From: Rhodococcus yunnanensis NBRC 103083
GTDB taxonomy: Bacteria; Actinomycetota; Actinomycetes; Mycobacteriales; Mycobacteriaceae
Direction of reading: 5' to 3'
NCBI RefSeq assembly: GCF_001895005.1
Contig: NZ_BCXH01000012.1
Location: 62,001 to 126,000, forward strand
Length of the DNA: 64,000 bases
Made by a program: the position numbers and the translations under genes. A model generated the notes under the pieces. The model did not search any database. It was given only the letters and a program-made list of their open reading frames with translations, and had not been told where the DNA came from. This document shows positions 31,755 to 41,482 of the stretch, piece by piece. Every line of letters begins with the position of its first letter. Position 1 is the stretch's first letter.

Positions 31755-32381
31755 TTACGCCGTTGTCTTCAGCTCCGACGCAGCAGAGGCGAGCGCGGAG
31801 ACGGCATCCCAGTTCTCGTCGGCGAGAACGGCTGCCGGGGTGATCCACGATCCACCGACGCAGCCGACGTTCGGCAGCGACAGGTAGGTCGACGCGTTGG
31901 CGGTGGAGATTCCGCCCGTCGGGCAGAAGCGTGCGGCAGGCACCGGTGAGTGGATCGATTTCAGGAAGTTCGCACCACCGGACGCCTCGGCGGGGAAGAA
32001 CTTCAGTTCCGAGTAGCCGGCCTCGAGGAGTGCGAGCACCTCCGAGACGGTCGCTGCTCCCGGCAGGTGCGGAAGCCCGGTGTCCCGCATCGCTGCCGTG
32101 AGGTTCGGAGTGCTGCCGGGTGAGACGAGGAACTGAGCGCCGGCATCGAAGGCCTGTTTCGCCTGACCTGGAGTGACGATCGTGCCCGCGCCAACGAGGA
32201 TGTCGGGGACCTCCGCGGCGATGCGTTCGATCGCGTCGAGCGCCACCGGAGTTCGGAGCGTCAACTCGATGACGGGCAGTCCGCCCTTCACCAGCGCGCG
32301 GGCGATCGGTACGGCGTGGTCGATGTTCTCGACGACGACGACCGGGATGACGGGTACGCGATCGAGCAGGGATTCGGTCAT
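31755..32381 (-). CDS. eda: 2-keto-3-deoxy-6-phosphogluconate aldolase
   Basis: Class I aldolase of 208 residues that splits KDPG into pyruvate and glyceraldehyde-3-phosphate, the last step of the Entner-Doudoroff pathway. IELTLRTPVALDAIE has the catalytic Glu, GAGTIVTPGQAKQAFDAGAQ and FLVSPG are conserved, and the Schiff-base Lys is in ELKFFPAEASGG. FCPTGGIS closes the phosphate site. The start ATG 32381 follows GGAAAT. It lies 55 bases downstream of edd on the same strand, so the two form an operon. The frame extends upstream into the edd tail but is not needed. Confidence 0.93.
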   Translation of the reverse strand: MTESLLDRVPVIPVVVVENIDHAVPIARALVKGGLPVIELTLRTPVALDAIERIAAEVPDILVGAGTIVTPGQAKQAFDAGAQFLVSPGSTPNLTAAMRDTGLPHLPGAATVSEVLALLEAGYSELKFFPAEASGGANFLKSIHSPVPAARFCPTGGISTANASTYLSLPNVGCVGGSWITPAAVLADENWDAVSALASAASELKTTA

Positions 32382-32436
32382 GAGATTTCCTTTTCTGGCG
32401 CTACGCGCCCAGTGAGTGAACAGGTACCGCCGGCGC

Positions 32437-34278
32437 TCAGTTCGCGCGCACGAGCGGCGGAGCCGCAAACCTCGCACCCTCGTCGGCCGGTCCGACGAGC
32501 GCTCGCATACCGGCGAACAGATCGCGGCCGGTGCCTACCCATTCGTCGGCAGTGGGTGCACGCCCGGTGACCGGCCTGGCTTCGAACTCGGCCAGGGGTA
32601 CGTCGATGTCGAGAGTGCCCGCGAGCGAGTCGAGGGTGATCGTGTCACCGTCGAGGATTTTGGCGATCGGTCCGCCGCTTGCCGCTTCGGGCGTCAGATG
32701 GATTGCGGCAGGCACCTTTCCGGATGCACCGGACATCCGGCCGTCGGTGATCAACGCGACGCGGTATCCGCGATCCTGCAGGATTCCGAGGGCAGGAGTG
32801 AGTTTGTGCAACTCCGGCATCCCGTTGGCCTGCGGACCTTGGTAGCGCAGCACCGCGACGAAATCACCTTCGAGCTCGCCTGCCTCGAACGCGGCGAGGA
32901 AGTCCGCTTGGTCGTCGAACACTCGTGCGGGCCCGGTGACCACCCGATGCTCGGCCGCGACGGCAGAAGTCTTGATGACGCACTTTCCTATCGGTCCGGT
33001 CAGCATCTTGAGACCGCCATCTGCGCTGAACGGCTCGTCCGCACCTCGAAGTACGCTGTCGTCGTGGCTCATTCGCGTTCCGTCGAGCCACATGACCCCG
33101 TCACCGTCGAGCTTCGGTTCCTGGGTGTATCGCCGGAGGCCCTGCCCGGCAATAGTTTTGACATCCTCGTGCATCAGGCCCTCGTCGAGGAGCGAGCCGA
33201 TGACGAATCCCAGGCCGCCCGCGGCGTGGAAGTGGTTCACATCGGCCTTGCCGTTGGGATAGATACGCGCCATGAGCGGAACGACGGCGGACAGGTCGGA
33301 CAGATCCTGCCAGGTCAAGGTGATCCCCGCGGCACGAGCGATGGCCACGAGGTGCATCGTGTGATTGGTCGAGCCCCCGGTCGCGAGCAACGCGACGCAG
33401 CCGTTGACGATCACCTTCTCGTCGACCAACTCCCCCACCGGCGTGTACTGGTCACCGAGTGCAGTCAGTCCGGTGACGACGTGGCCGGCTTCGCGGGTCA
33501 GCGCCTCACGCATCGGCGTTCCTGGATTGACGAACGACGAGCCGGGCAGGTGCAGGCCCATGACCTCCATCAGCAGCTGATTGGAGTTCGCAGTGCCGAA
33601 GAAGGTGCACGTGCCACTGCCGTGGTACGACGCGGCCTCGGCGTCGAGCAGAGCTTCTCGGCCCACCTTGCCCTCGGCGTAGAGCTGCCGCGCTTTTGCC
33701 TTCTCCCCGTTGGGAAGTCCCGAGGTCATCGGGCCCGCGGGCACGAAGACGGCGGGTAGGTGCCCGAAGCTCAGTGCGCCGATGAGCATTCCAGGCACGA
33801 TCTTGTCGCAGACGCCGAGCATCAGGGTGGCGTCGAACATGTCGTGGGACAACGCGATTGCAGTGGACATCGCGATGATGTCTCGACTGAACAGCGAGAG
33901 CTGCATGCCGTCTCGGCCCTGGGTGATGCCGTCGCACATGGCGGGGACGCCACCGGCGAACTGGGCGATGCCGCCTGCTTCCATGACGGCGGCCTTGAGC
34001 TCGGCCGGGTAGGTCTCGAACGGCTTGTGCGCCGAGAGCATGTCGTTGTAGGCGGACACGATGGCGATGTTCGGCTTGACCATGCCCCGCAGGGCTGCCT
34101 TGTCGACCGTGCCCGACGCCGCGAAGCCGTGGGCGATATTGGCGCACGCAAGGCGGCCACGGGCTGGACCACGGCTACCGGCGGCGGAAATTCGATCGAG
34201 GTAGGCGGCCCGTTCGGACTGGCTGCGGGCTGCGATGCGGTCGGTGACCTGACGCAGGACCGGGTGGATTCTGTCCAT
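32437..34278 (-). CDS. edd: 6-phosphogluconate dehydratase
   Basis: Fe-S dehydratase of the IlvD/Edd family, 613 residues, turning 6-phosphogluconate into [55 protein letters not shown] and [15 protein letters not shown] carry the three cysteines that hold the cluster. [20 protein letters not shown] is the C-terminal signature. The 6-phospho branch (Edd rather than IlvD) is supported by length and by eda directly downstream. It is divergent from a ROK regulator whose candidate operator lies in the 134 bases between them. Confidence 0.94.
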   Translation of the reverse strand: MDRIHPVLRQVTDRIAARSQSERAAYLDRISAAGSRGPARGRLACANIAHGFAASGTVDKAALRGMVKPNIAIVSAYNDMLSAHKPFETYPAELKAAVMEAGGIAQFAGGVPAMCDGITQGRDGMQLSLFSRDIIAMSTAIALSHDMFDATLMLGVCDKIVPGMLIGALSFGHLPAVFVPAGPMTSGLPNGEKAKARQLYAEGKVGREALLDAEAASYHGSGTCTFFGTANSNQLLMEVMGLHLPGSSFVNPGTPMREALTREAGHVVTGLTALGDQYTPVGELVDEKVIVNGCVALLATGGSTNHTMHLVAIARAAGITLTWQDLSDLSAVVPLMARIYPNGKADVNHFHAAGGLGFVIGSLLDEGLMHEDVKTIAGQGLRRYTQEPKLDGDGVMWLDGTRMSHDDSVLRGADEPFSADGGLKMLTGPIGKCVIKTSAVAAEHRVVTGPARVFDDQADFLAAFEAGELEGDFVAVLRYQGPQANGMPELHKLTPALGILQDRGYRVALITDGRMSGASGKVPAAIHLTPEAASGGPIAKILDGDTITLDSLAGTLDIDVPLAEFEARPVTGRAPTADEWVGTGRDLFAGMRALVGPADEGARFAAPPLVRAN

Positions 34279-34342
34279 GAGGCTCTCTCCCTGTTCGGTC
34301 TTTCACGATTCAGACTAGAGCCACTTACGTAGAACGACAACT

Positions 34343-34364
34343 CAACTTATGCTTTTCAAAGTTG
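34343..34364. promoter_or_regulatory. Inverted repeat CAACTT-N10-AAGTTG, candidate ROK operator
   Basis: Perfect 6-base half-sites at 34343-34348 and 34359-34364, in the region between the divergent edd and ROK-regulator genes. Another AAGTTG lies at 34395-34400, 12 bases before the regulator start. The arrangement suits autoregulation plus control of edd-eda by the ROK protein. Inferred from symmetry and place only. Confidence 0.45.
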
Positions 34365-34412
34365 TAAGTCCGGATTCTTAGGCTGTTGCCGCAAAAGTTG
34401 CCACTTGGTTGA

Positions 34413-35603
34413 ATGGCATATATGCGACCGTCACGTCCGAGTGCTCCACCTGCGACGTCAGGTGAGATTTTCGCTCTCGTTCGCGACGGCGCAGCCGACA
34501 CCCGCGCAGAGCTCGGCCGCATCACCGGGCTGTCCCGATCGGCAGTCGCCTCACGCGTCGCGGCACTGACGGCGCTGGGCCTGGTCCTCGAGGCAGAGGA
34601 CACGCAGTCGACCGGGGGAAGACCGCCCGCTCGGCTGTCCTTCGACGTCGACGCGGGCATCGTCCTCGCCGCTGCGATCGGTCGCAGTCGCTCACAACTG
34701 GGCGTGTTCACCCTCGGCGGTGAGTTCCTCGCCAGCGATACCGTCGACCAGGAGATCGGCATCGGTCCGGACGAGTTGATGCCACAGATCACCAAGCGTC
34801 TCGAGGTCCTGATTCACGACGTTGGTCGCGCCGACTCCCGCATCCTCGGTGTCGGGCTGTCCATTCCGGGTACCGCGGACACGGCGAGGGGCTGCAGCCT
34901 CGATTCGCCGATCATGCACGGATGGGACGGCGTACCGCTCGCCCCGTATTTTCTGGACACGACATCGGCGCCCGTCTTTCTCGACAACGACGCCAATGCG
35001 ATGGTCCTCGCCGAACGGCGTGACGACCGCGCGCATTTCCAGAACGCATTACTGGTCAAGGCATCGACGGGCCTCGGCGCAGGCATCGTCGCCGGCGGCG
35101 TGCTGCAGCGCGGATCATTGGGTGCAGCAGGAGAATTCGGGCACACGAAAACAGCCGCCGCGGTCGGCGTCGCCTGCAGGTGCGGGGACAGTGGATGCCT
35201 CGAAGCCATCGCGGGCGGCTGGGCGCTCGTGCGTGCGCTGCAGGAGCAGGGCCGCGAAGTAGGCCACATACGCGGCGTCGTCGATCTCGCCGTCAGCGGC
35301 GACCCGGAAGCTCGACGCCTCATCCGCGACAGCGGCAGGCAGATCGGTGAAACCCTGGCTGGAGCAGTCAATCTGCTCAATCCCGAGGTGCTGATCGTCG
35401 GCGGTGACATGGCGAAGGCGTACGACATCTTCGTCGCAGGACTTCGCGAGACCGTCTACGGAAACGCCACCGCCCTCGCCACCCGCGCGTTGACGATTCA
35501 AGCTACGACGCACGGCGACCACTCCGGCGTGATCGGCAGCGCGGCAATGGTATTGGACCACGTACTGAGCGCCCGAGCCATCGACGACGCCCTCGGCGGC
35601 TGA
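34413..35603 (+). CDS. ROK-family transcriptional regulator
   Basis: A 396-residue repressor-type ROK protein. The N-terminal winged helix (about residues 15-75) has DTRAELGRITGLSRSAVASR and GGRPPARLSFDVDAG. The sugar-kinase-like part has GVGLSIPGTADTARG, FLDNDANAMVLAE, KASTGLGAGIVAGGV, and the zinc-binding segment ACRCGDSGCLEAIAGG with the Cys residues of the ROK consensus. NPEVLIVGGDMA follows. The divergent position next to edd-eda suggests that it senses a sugar or sugar acid and controls the Entner-Doudoroff operon. Confidence 0.9.
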   Translation: MAYMRPSRPSAPPATSGEIFALVRDGAADTRAELGRITGLSRSAVASRVAALTALGLVLEAEDTQSTGGRPPARLSFDVDAGIVLAAAIGRSRSQLGVFTLGGEFLASDTVDQEIGIGPDELMPQITKRLEVLIHDVGRADSRILGVGLSIPGTADTARGCSLDSPIMHGWDGVPLAPYFLDTTSAPVFLDNDANAMVLAERRDDRAHFQNALLVKASTGLGAGIVAGGVLQRGSLGAAGEFGHTKTAAAVGVACRCGDSGCLEAIAGGWALVRALQEQGREVGHIRGVVDLAVSGDPEARRLIRDSGRQIGETLAGAVNLLNPEVLIVGGDMAKAYDIFVAGLRETVYGNATALATRALTIQATTHGDHSGVIGSAAMVLDHVLSARAIDDALGG

Positions 35604-35699
35604 GGATTCGTTTCCTTTTCAAACCATTCGGCGCACAGTCACGACCTTTGATCGCACATGCGTCGATTCTTCTCGAAACGTGTCATCTCGTGGGTCTAC

Positions 35700-35715
35700 A
35701 GTGAGCTCGATCACA
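35700..35715. promoter_or_regulatory. CRP/GlxR-like site upstream of cstA
   Basis: AGTGA-GCTCGA-TCACA differs from the palindromic TGTGA-N6-TCACA consensus at one base. It ends 25 bases before the cstA start. Carbon-starvation genes are cAMP-CRP controlled in enterobacteria, and actinobacteria have GlxR/CRP homologues with the same consensus. No promoter elements are clearly seen, so activation versus repression cannot be told. Confidence 0.5.
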
Positions 35716-35740
35716 TGTACGTCTGCGAGGAGCGTTCCAC

Positions 35741-38026
<2,286 letters not shown>

Positions 38027-38027
38027 C

Positions 38028-38198
38028 ATGCGCGGGCTGTGGTGGTGGATCACTTCGGTGATGGGCGACCGTGACTACGAGCGGTACGTGGCGCACATGC
38101 GTCGAACACACCCCGGTGAGCCCGTCCCGTCGGAACGACAGTTCTGGCGGGACAGGTACGCCGAGGCCGACGCCAATCCCGGTGCCCGCTGCTGCTGA
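38028..38198 (+). CDS. YbdD/YjiX-family small protein
   Basis: A 56-residue protein with WWWITSVMGDRDYERYVAHM and HPGEPVPSERQFWRDRYAEA, the pattern of the YbdD/YjiX (DUF466) family. Such genes nearly always follow cstA-type transporter genes, and YjiX-like partners are needed for pyruvate uptake by BtsT/CstA in enterobacteria. The ATG is one base after the cstA stop, so translation is coupled. The protein ends with two Cys. Confidence 0.9.
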   Translation: MRGLWWWITSVMGDRDYERYVAHMRRTHPGEPVPSERQFWRDRYAEADANPGARCC

Positions 38199-38262
38199 CG
38201 CCGATACGGTGATGGCCGATTTCCGCTAGCGGTGGGTGCGACCCGGTGACACAGTAGAGCCC

Positions 38263-39708
38263 ATGGATTTGGACTTCGGGCGGTGTTACCGGGCCGTCTC
38301 AGCACGCGACACCCGTTTCGACGGGCAGTTCTTCACCGCGGTCCGCACGACGGGCATCTACTGCCGCCCGTCGTGCCCCGCCGTCACACCCAAACCGAAG
38401 AACGTGCAGTTCGTCCCGACGGCCGCGGCCGCGCAACAGGCCGGGTTCCGCGCCTGCCGACGCTGCATGCCCGACGCCACCCCCGGATCACCGCACTGGA
38501 ACATCCATTCGGACCTGTCGTCGCGGGCCATGCGGCTGATCTCCGACGGAGCCGTCGAGCGCGGAGGCGTCGACGCGGTAGCCGACACTCTCGGCTACTC
38601 GACGCGGCAGCTCACGCGGGTGCTCACCGCCGAGATGGGTGCCGGGCCGTTGGCTCTCGCGCGTGCCCACCGAGCTCACACGGCACGGACTCTGATCCAG
38701 ACGACTGCGATGTCGATGACCGACATCGCGTTCGCCGCTGGATTCTCGAGCGTCCGCCAGTTCAACGACACCGTCCGCGAAGTGTTCGCGGTCAACCCGA
38801 CGACACTGCGGTCCGAAGCCGCACGACGGGGGCCGGTACCGACCAACGGCACAGTGGCGCTTCGACTTCCGTATCGTGCGCCGCTCGACAAGACCTGGCT
38901 CGACTGGTTCCTGAAGGGACACATCGTCGCCGGTATCGAATCCTGGGACGACGGTCTGTACCGCCGCTCGCTCCGGCTACCGCACGGATACGCCGTCGTC
39001 GGTCTCCGTATCGAGGACGGTTACGTCGACACGACACTCGGACTGCAGGACATGCGCGATCTCGCGCCCGCCGTGGCTCGGATCCGGCATCTACTCGATC
39101 TCGACGCCGATCCGGTGGCTGTCGACACCGCGCTCGCCGAGGATCCCCACCTGGCGCCCCACGTTGCCGCGCACCCCGGCATCCGTGTGCCCGGCAGCCC
39201 CGACGGCCAGGAACTACTCCTGCGCACGATGATCGGCCAGCAGATCTCACTGCGCGCCGCCGCGACCCACACCGCCCGGCTCGTCGACGCACTGGGAACC
39301 CCGATCGAGGACCCGGTTTCTGGGACCATCACACGGCTGTTTCCCGGTTCCGGTGCCGTCGCCGAGCGGGGGCACGAAGTGCTCACGGGCCCGAAATCCC
39401 GGGTGGCGGCCGTCATCGGAGTGGCCGACGTATTGGCGTCGGGCAAGCTGGTACTGCATTCGGCCAGAGAGGCCGGAGAACTCGAACGAGACCTGCTCGC
39501 ACTCAAAGGCATCGGGCCGTGGACGGCGCGCTACGTCGTCATGCGTCTACTGGCCGATCCCGATGTACTGCTCGACACCGACCTCGTCGTACGGCAAGGC
39601 GCCGAAGCGGTCGGTGTGCCCCTGAAGGATTCGGAGCGCTGGGCGCCGTGGCGATCGTACGTATCGATGCATCTGTGGAACATCGCACTGGAAAGAAGAG
39701 GCCAATGA
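38263..39708 (+). CDS. alkA: Fused Ada-AraC regulator and AlkA 3-methyladenine glycosylase
   Basis: A 481-residue fusion. Residues 1-75 form the Ada zinc/methyl-acceptor domain with FFTAVRTTGIYCRPSCPAVT and ACRRCMPDATPG, giving the four Cys. Residues 85-175 form the AraC helix-turn-helix pair (TLGYSTRQLTRVL, DIAFAAGFSSVRQFNDTVRE). Residues 190-290 are the AlkA N-terminal beta domain, and 300-480 the HhH-GPD glycosylase with LLRTMIGQQISLRAAATHTA and LKGIGPWTARYVVMRLL. The catalytic Asp is in DVLLDTDLVVRQG. The protein should sense methylphosphotriesters and excise alkylated bases. ATG 38263 is chosen by the domain start. The stop overlaps ogt (ATGA). Confidence 0.93.
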   Translation: MDLDFGRCYRAVSARDTRFDGQFFTAVRTTGIYCRPSCPAVTPKPKNVQFVPTAAAAQQAGFRACRRCMPDATPGSPHWNIHSDLSSRAMRLISDGAVERGGVDAVADTLGYSTRQLTRVLTAEMGAGPLALARAHRAHTARTLIQTTAMSMTDIAFAAGFSSVRQFNDTVREVFAVNPTTLRSEAARRGPVPTNGTVALRLPYRAPLDKTWLDWFLKGHIVAGIESWDDGLYRRSLRLPHGYAVVGLRIEDGYVDTTLGLQDMRDLAPAVARIRHLLDLDADPVAVDTALAEDPHLAPHVAAHPGIRVPGSPDGQELLLRTMIGQQISLRAAATHTARLVDALGTPIEDPVSGTITRLFPGSGAVAERGHEVLTGPKSRVAAVIGVADVLASGKLVLHSAREAGELERDLLALKGIGPWTARYVVMRLLADPDVLLDTDLVVRQGAEAVGVPLKDSERWAPWRSYVSMHLWNIALERRGQ

Positions 39709-40202
39709 ACGCAATCTCTGCCGTCACCGACACGCCGATCGGCCCGTTCACGACGATCGTCGACAGCCACGGATCGGTACTAGCGTCCGGGTGGACCGAT
39801 CGGATCGACGATCTCGCCCCGCTGATCCACCGGTCGCTGCGGCCGACCGACATCCGATCGGCCACCGACCTCGGGAGTGTCAGCAAGGCCGTCGACGACT
39901 ATCACCGCGGCGATCTCACGGCCATCGACGACGTTCCCGTCGCGCAGCAGTCCGGCGAATTCCTGGTACACGCATGGAAGATACTGCGGACCGTTCCTGC
40001 GGGATCCCCGGTCACGTACTCCGAGTTCGCGGCCATGTCCGGGCGCCCGGCTGCCATTCGCGGCGCGGCCTCTGCCTGTGCCCGCAACGCTGCCGCACTG
40101 TTCGTGCCGTGTCACCGAGTGTTCCGAATCGGCGGCGCGCTCGGCGGGTTTCGGTGGGGACTGCCTGCCAAGAAATGGCTGCTGGCGCACGAGCAGGGTT
40201 GA
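39705..40202 (+). CDS. ogt: O6-alkylguanine-DNA alkyltransferase
   Basis: Suicide repair protein of 165 residues. The acceptor Cys136 is in FVPCHRVFRIGG, preceded by SPVTYSEFAAMSGRPAAIRG and an Asn in ARNAAAL. The arginine finger lies near AIRGAASACARN. The ATG overlaps the Ada-AlkA stop by 4 bases, so the two form an alkylation-damage operon. The usual NP before the acceptor site is NA here, a small departure. The N-terminal domain is short, as in Ogt. Confidence 0.93.
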   Translation: MNAISAVTDTPIGPFTTIVDSHGSVLASGWTDRIDDLAPLIHRSLRPTDIRSATDLGSVSKAVDDYHRGDLTAIDDVPVAQQSGEFLVHAWKILRTVPAGSPVTYSEFAAMSGRPAAIRGAASACARNAAALFVPCHRVFRIGGALGGFRWGLPAKKWLLAHEQG

Positions 40203-40291
40203 CCACGCCGCACGATGGGTAGTTCGCTGACCGATTAGAGTCTCTCGGGTACCGACCAGAGACTGCGGACCGGCGAAAAGGACTTACCGAA

Positions 40292-41482
40292 GTGACGGAA
40301 CAGGCAGTACCCGGAGGCAAGTCCGGACCCGACCGCGGCGACCTCATCGGCGTCGGCGGCATGTGGTTGGCGAAGTGGTCGTTGATCCTCGTCTCGGTCG
40401 CCGCGGGGGCATGGGTTCTCGGTTGGCTGGTCTCGGCACTGTGGGTTGTCATATTGCCTGCGCTGCTGGCCATCATCGTCGCCACGGTTCTGTGGCCGCC
40501 GACCAAGTGGATGATGCGCATCGGATCGCCGCCTGCGCTGGCCGCAACCCTGTCGCTGATCGTCTTCTTCCTCGTCATCGGCGGCATCATCACGCTGATC
40601 GTGCCGTCCGTCGTCGACTCGGCACCGGAACTGGTCGACAAGGCATCGACCGGTGTGTCCCAGGTGCAGGACTGGTTGAAGGGCCCGCCCATCAACCTGC
40701 AGGACGATCAGATCGACAACGCCGTCTCCGCGATCACCTCACGGCTGCAGGACAGTGGCACCGCCATCGCGTCGGGTGTGTTCAGCGGCGTGTCGGCTGC
40801 CGGCTCGATCCTCGTCACGCTGGCGCTGGTTCTGGTCCTGACGTTCTTCTTCGTCAAGGACGGCCTCAAATTCATTCCATGGCTGCACGGATTCGCAGGC
40901 GGTCGCGCCGGACGGCACCTCGCGGAAATCCTCGCTCGTATGTGGGCGACGCTCGGCGGCTTCATCCGCACCCAGGCGATCGTCAGTCTGATCGACGCGT
41001 TCTTCATCGGTCTCGGCCTGGTGATCCTCGGGGTTCCCTTGGCTCTTGTGCTCGCCACGATCACGTTCCTCGGCGGCTTCATTCCGATCGTCGGTGCGTT
41101 CGTGGCCGGTGCACTGGCGGTGCTGGTGGCGCTCGTGGCCAACGGACCTACGACGGCTCTGATCGTGCTGATCATCATCCTCGCGGTGCAGCAACTCGAG
41201 GGCAACGTCCTGCAGCCCATTCTGCAGAGCCGCAGCATGAATCTGCACCCGGCGATCGTCTTGCTCGCGGTCACCGGAGGCGGCTCGGTATTCGGCATCA
41301 TCGGTGCCTTCCTCGCCGTTCCTGCGGCGGCGGTGGCGGCGGTCCTGATTCGCTACGTCTCCGAGCAGATCGACAAGCGCTCGGTCGAGGCGGACCAGGA
41401 CGAGCTCGAAGATCAGGCGCCGGACCCCGAGGAGCTCGTGACCGACGAGGACGGCAACAACAAGGATGCGGCGAAGAGCTGA
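40292..41482 (+). CDS. AI-2E/PerM-family membrane transporter
   Basis: A 396-residue membrane protein with about eight hydrophobic helices. LPALLAIIVATVLWPPTKWM near the N-terminus and LGGFIRTQAIVSLIDAFFIG, LGLVILGVPLALVLATITFL and GGFIPIVGAFVAGALAVLVA are typical of the AI-2E transporter (PerM/TqsA) family. The acidic C-terminal tail (DQDELEDQAPDPEELVTDED) is unusual. The start is GTG 40292. M. tuberculosis Rv1101c holds a comparable place near glpX. The last 70 bases overlap the 3' end of sbcC. The substrate is unknown. Confidence 0.88.
   Translation: MTEQAVPGGKSGPDRGDLIGVGGMWLAKWSLILVSVAAGAWVLGWLVSALWVVILPALLAIIVATVLWPPTKWMMRIGSPPALAATLSLIVFFLVIGGIITLIVPSVVDSAPELVDKASTGVSQVQDWLKGPPINLQDDQIDNAVSAITSRLQDSGTAIASGVFSGVSAAGSILVTLALVLVLTFFFVKDGLKFIPWLHGFAGGRAGRHLAEILARMWATLGGFIRTQAIVSLIDAFFIGLGLVILGVPLALVLATITFLGGFIPIVGAFVAGALAVLVALVANGPTTALIVLIIILAVQQLEGNVLQPILQSRSMNLHPAIVLLAVTGGGSVFGIIGAFLAVPAAAVAAVLIRYVSEQIDKRSVEADQDELEDQAPDPEELVTDEDGNNKDAAKS

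Noticed and set aside
34405..34425. GGTTGAATGGCATATATGC before the ROK gene as another member of the GAATGG palindrome family
   Set aside because: Only the short TTGAATGG is shared; there is no matching second arm, and it is at a gene start rather than after a stop.
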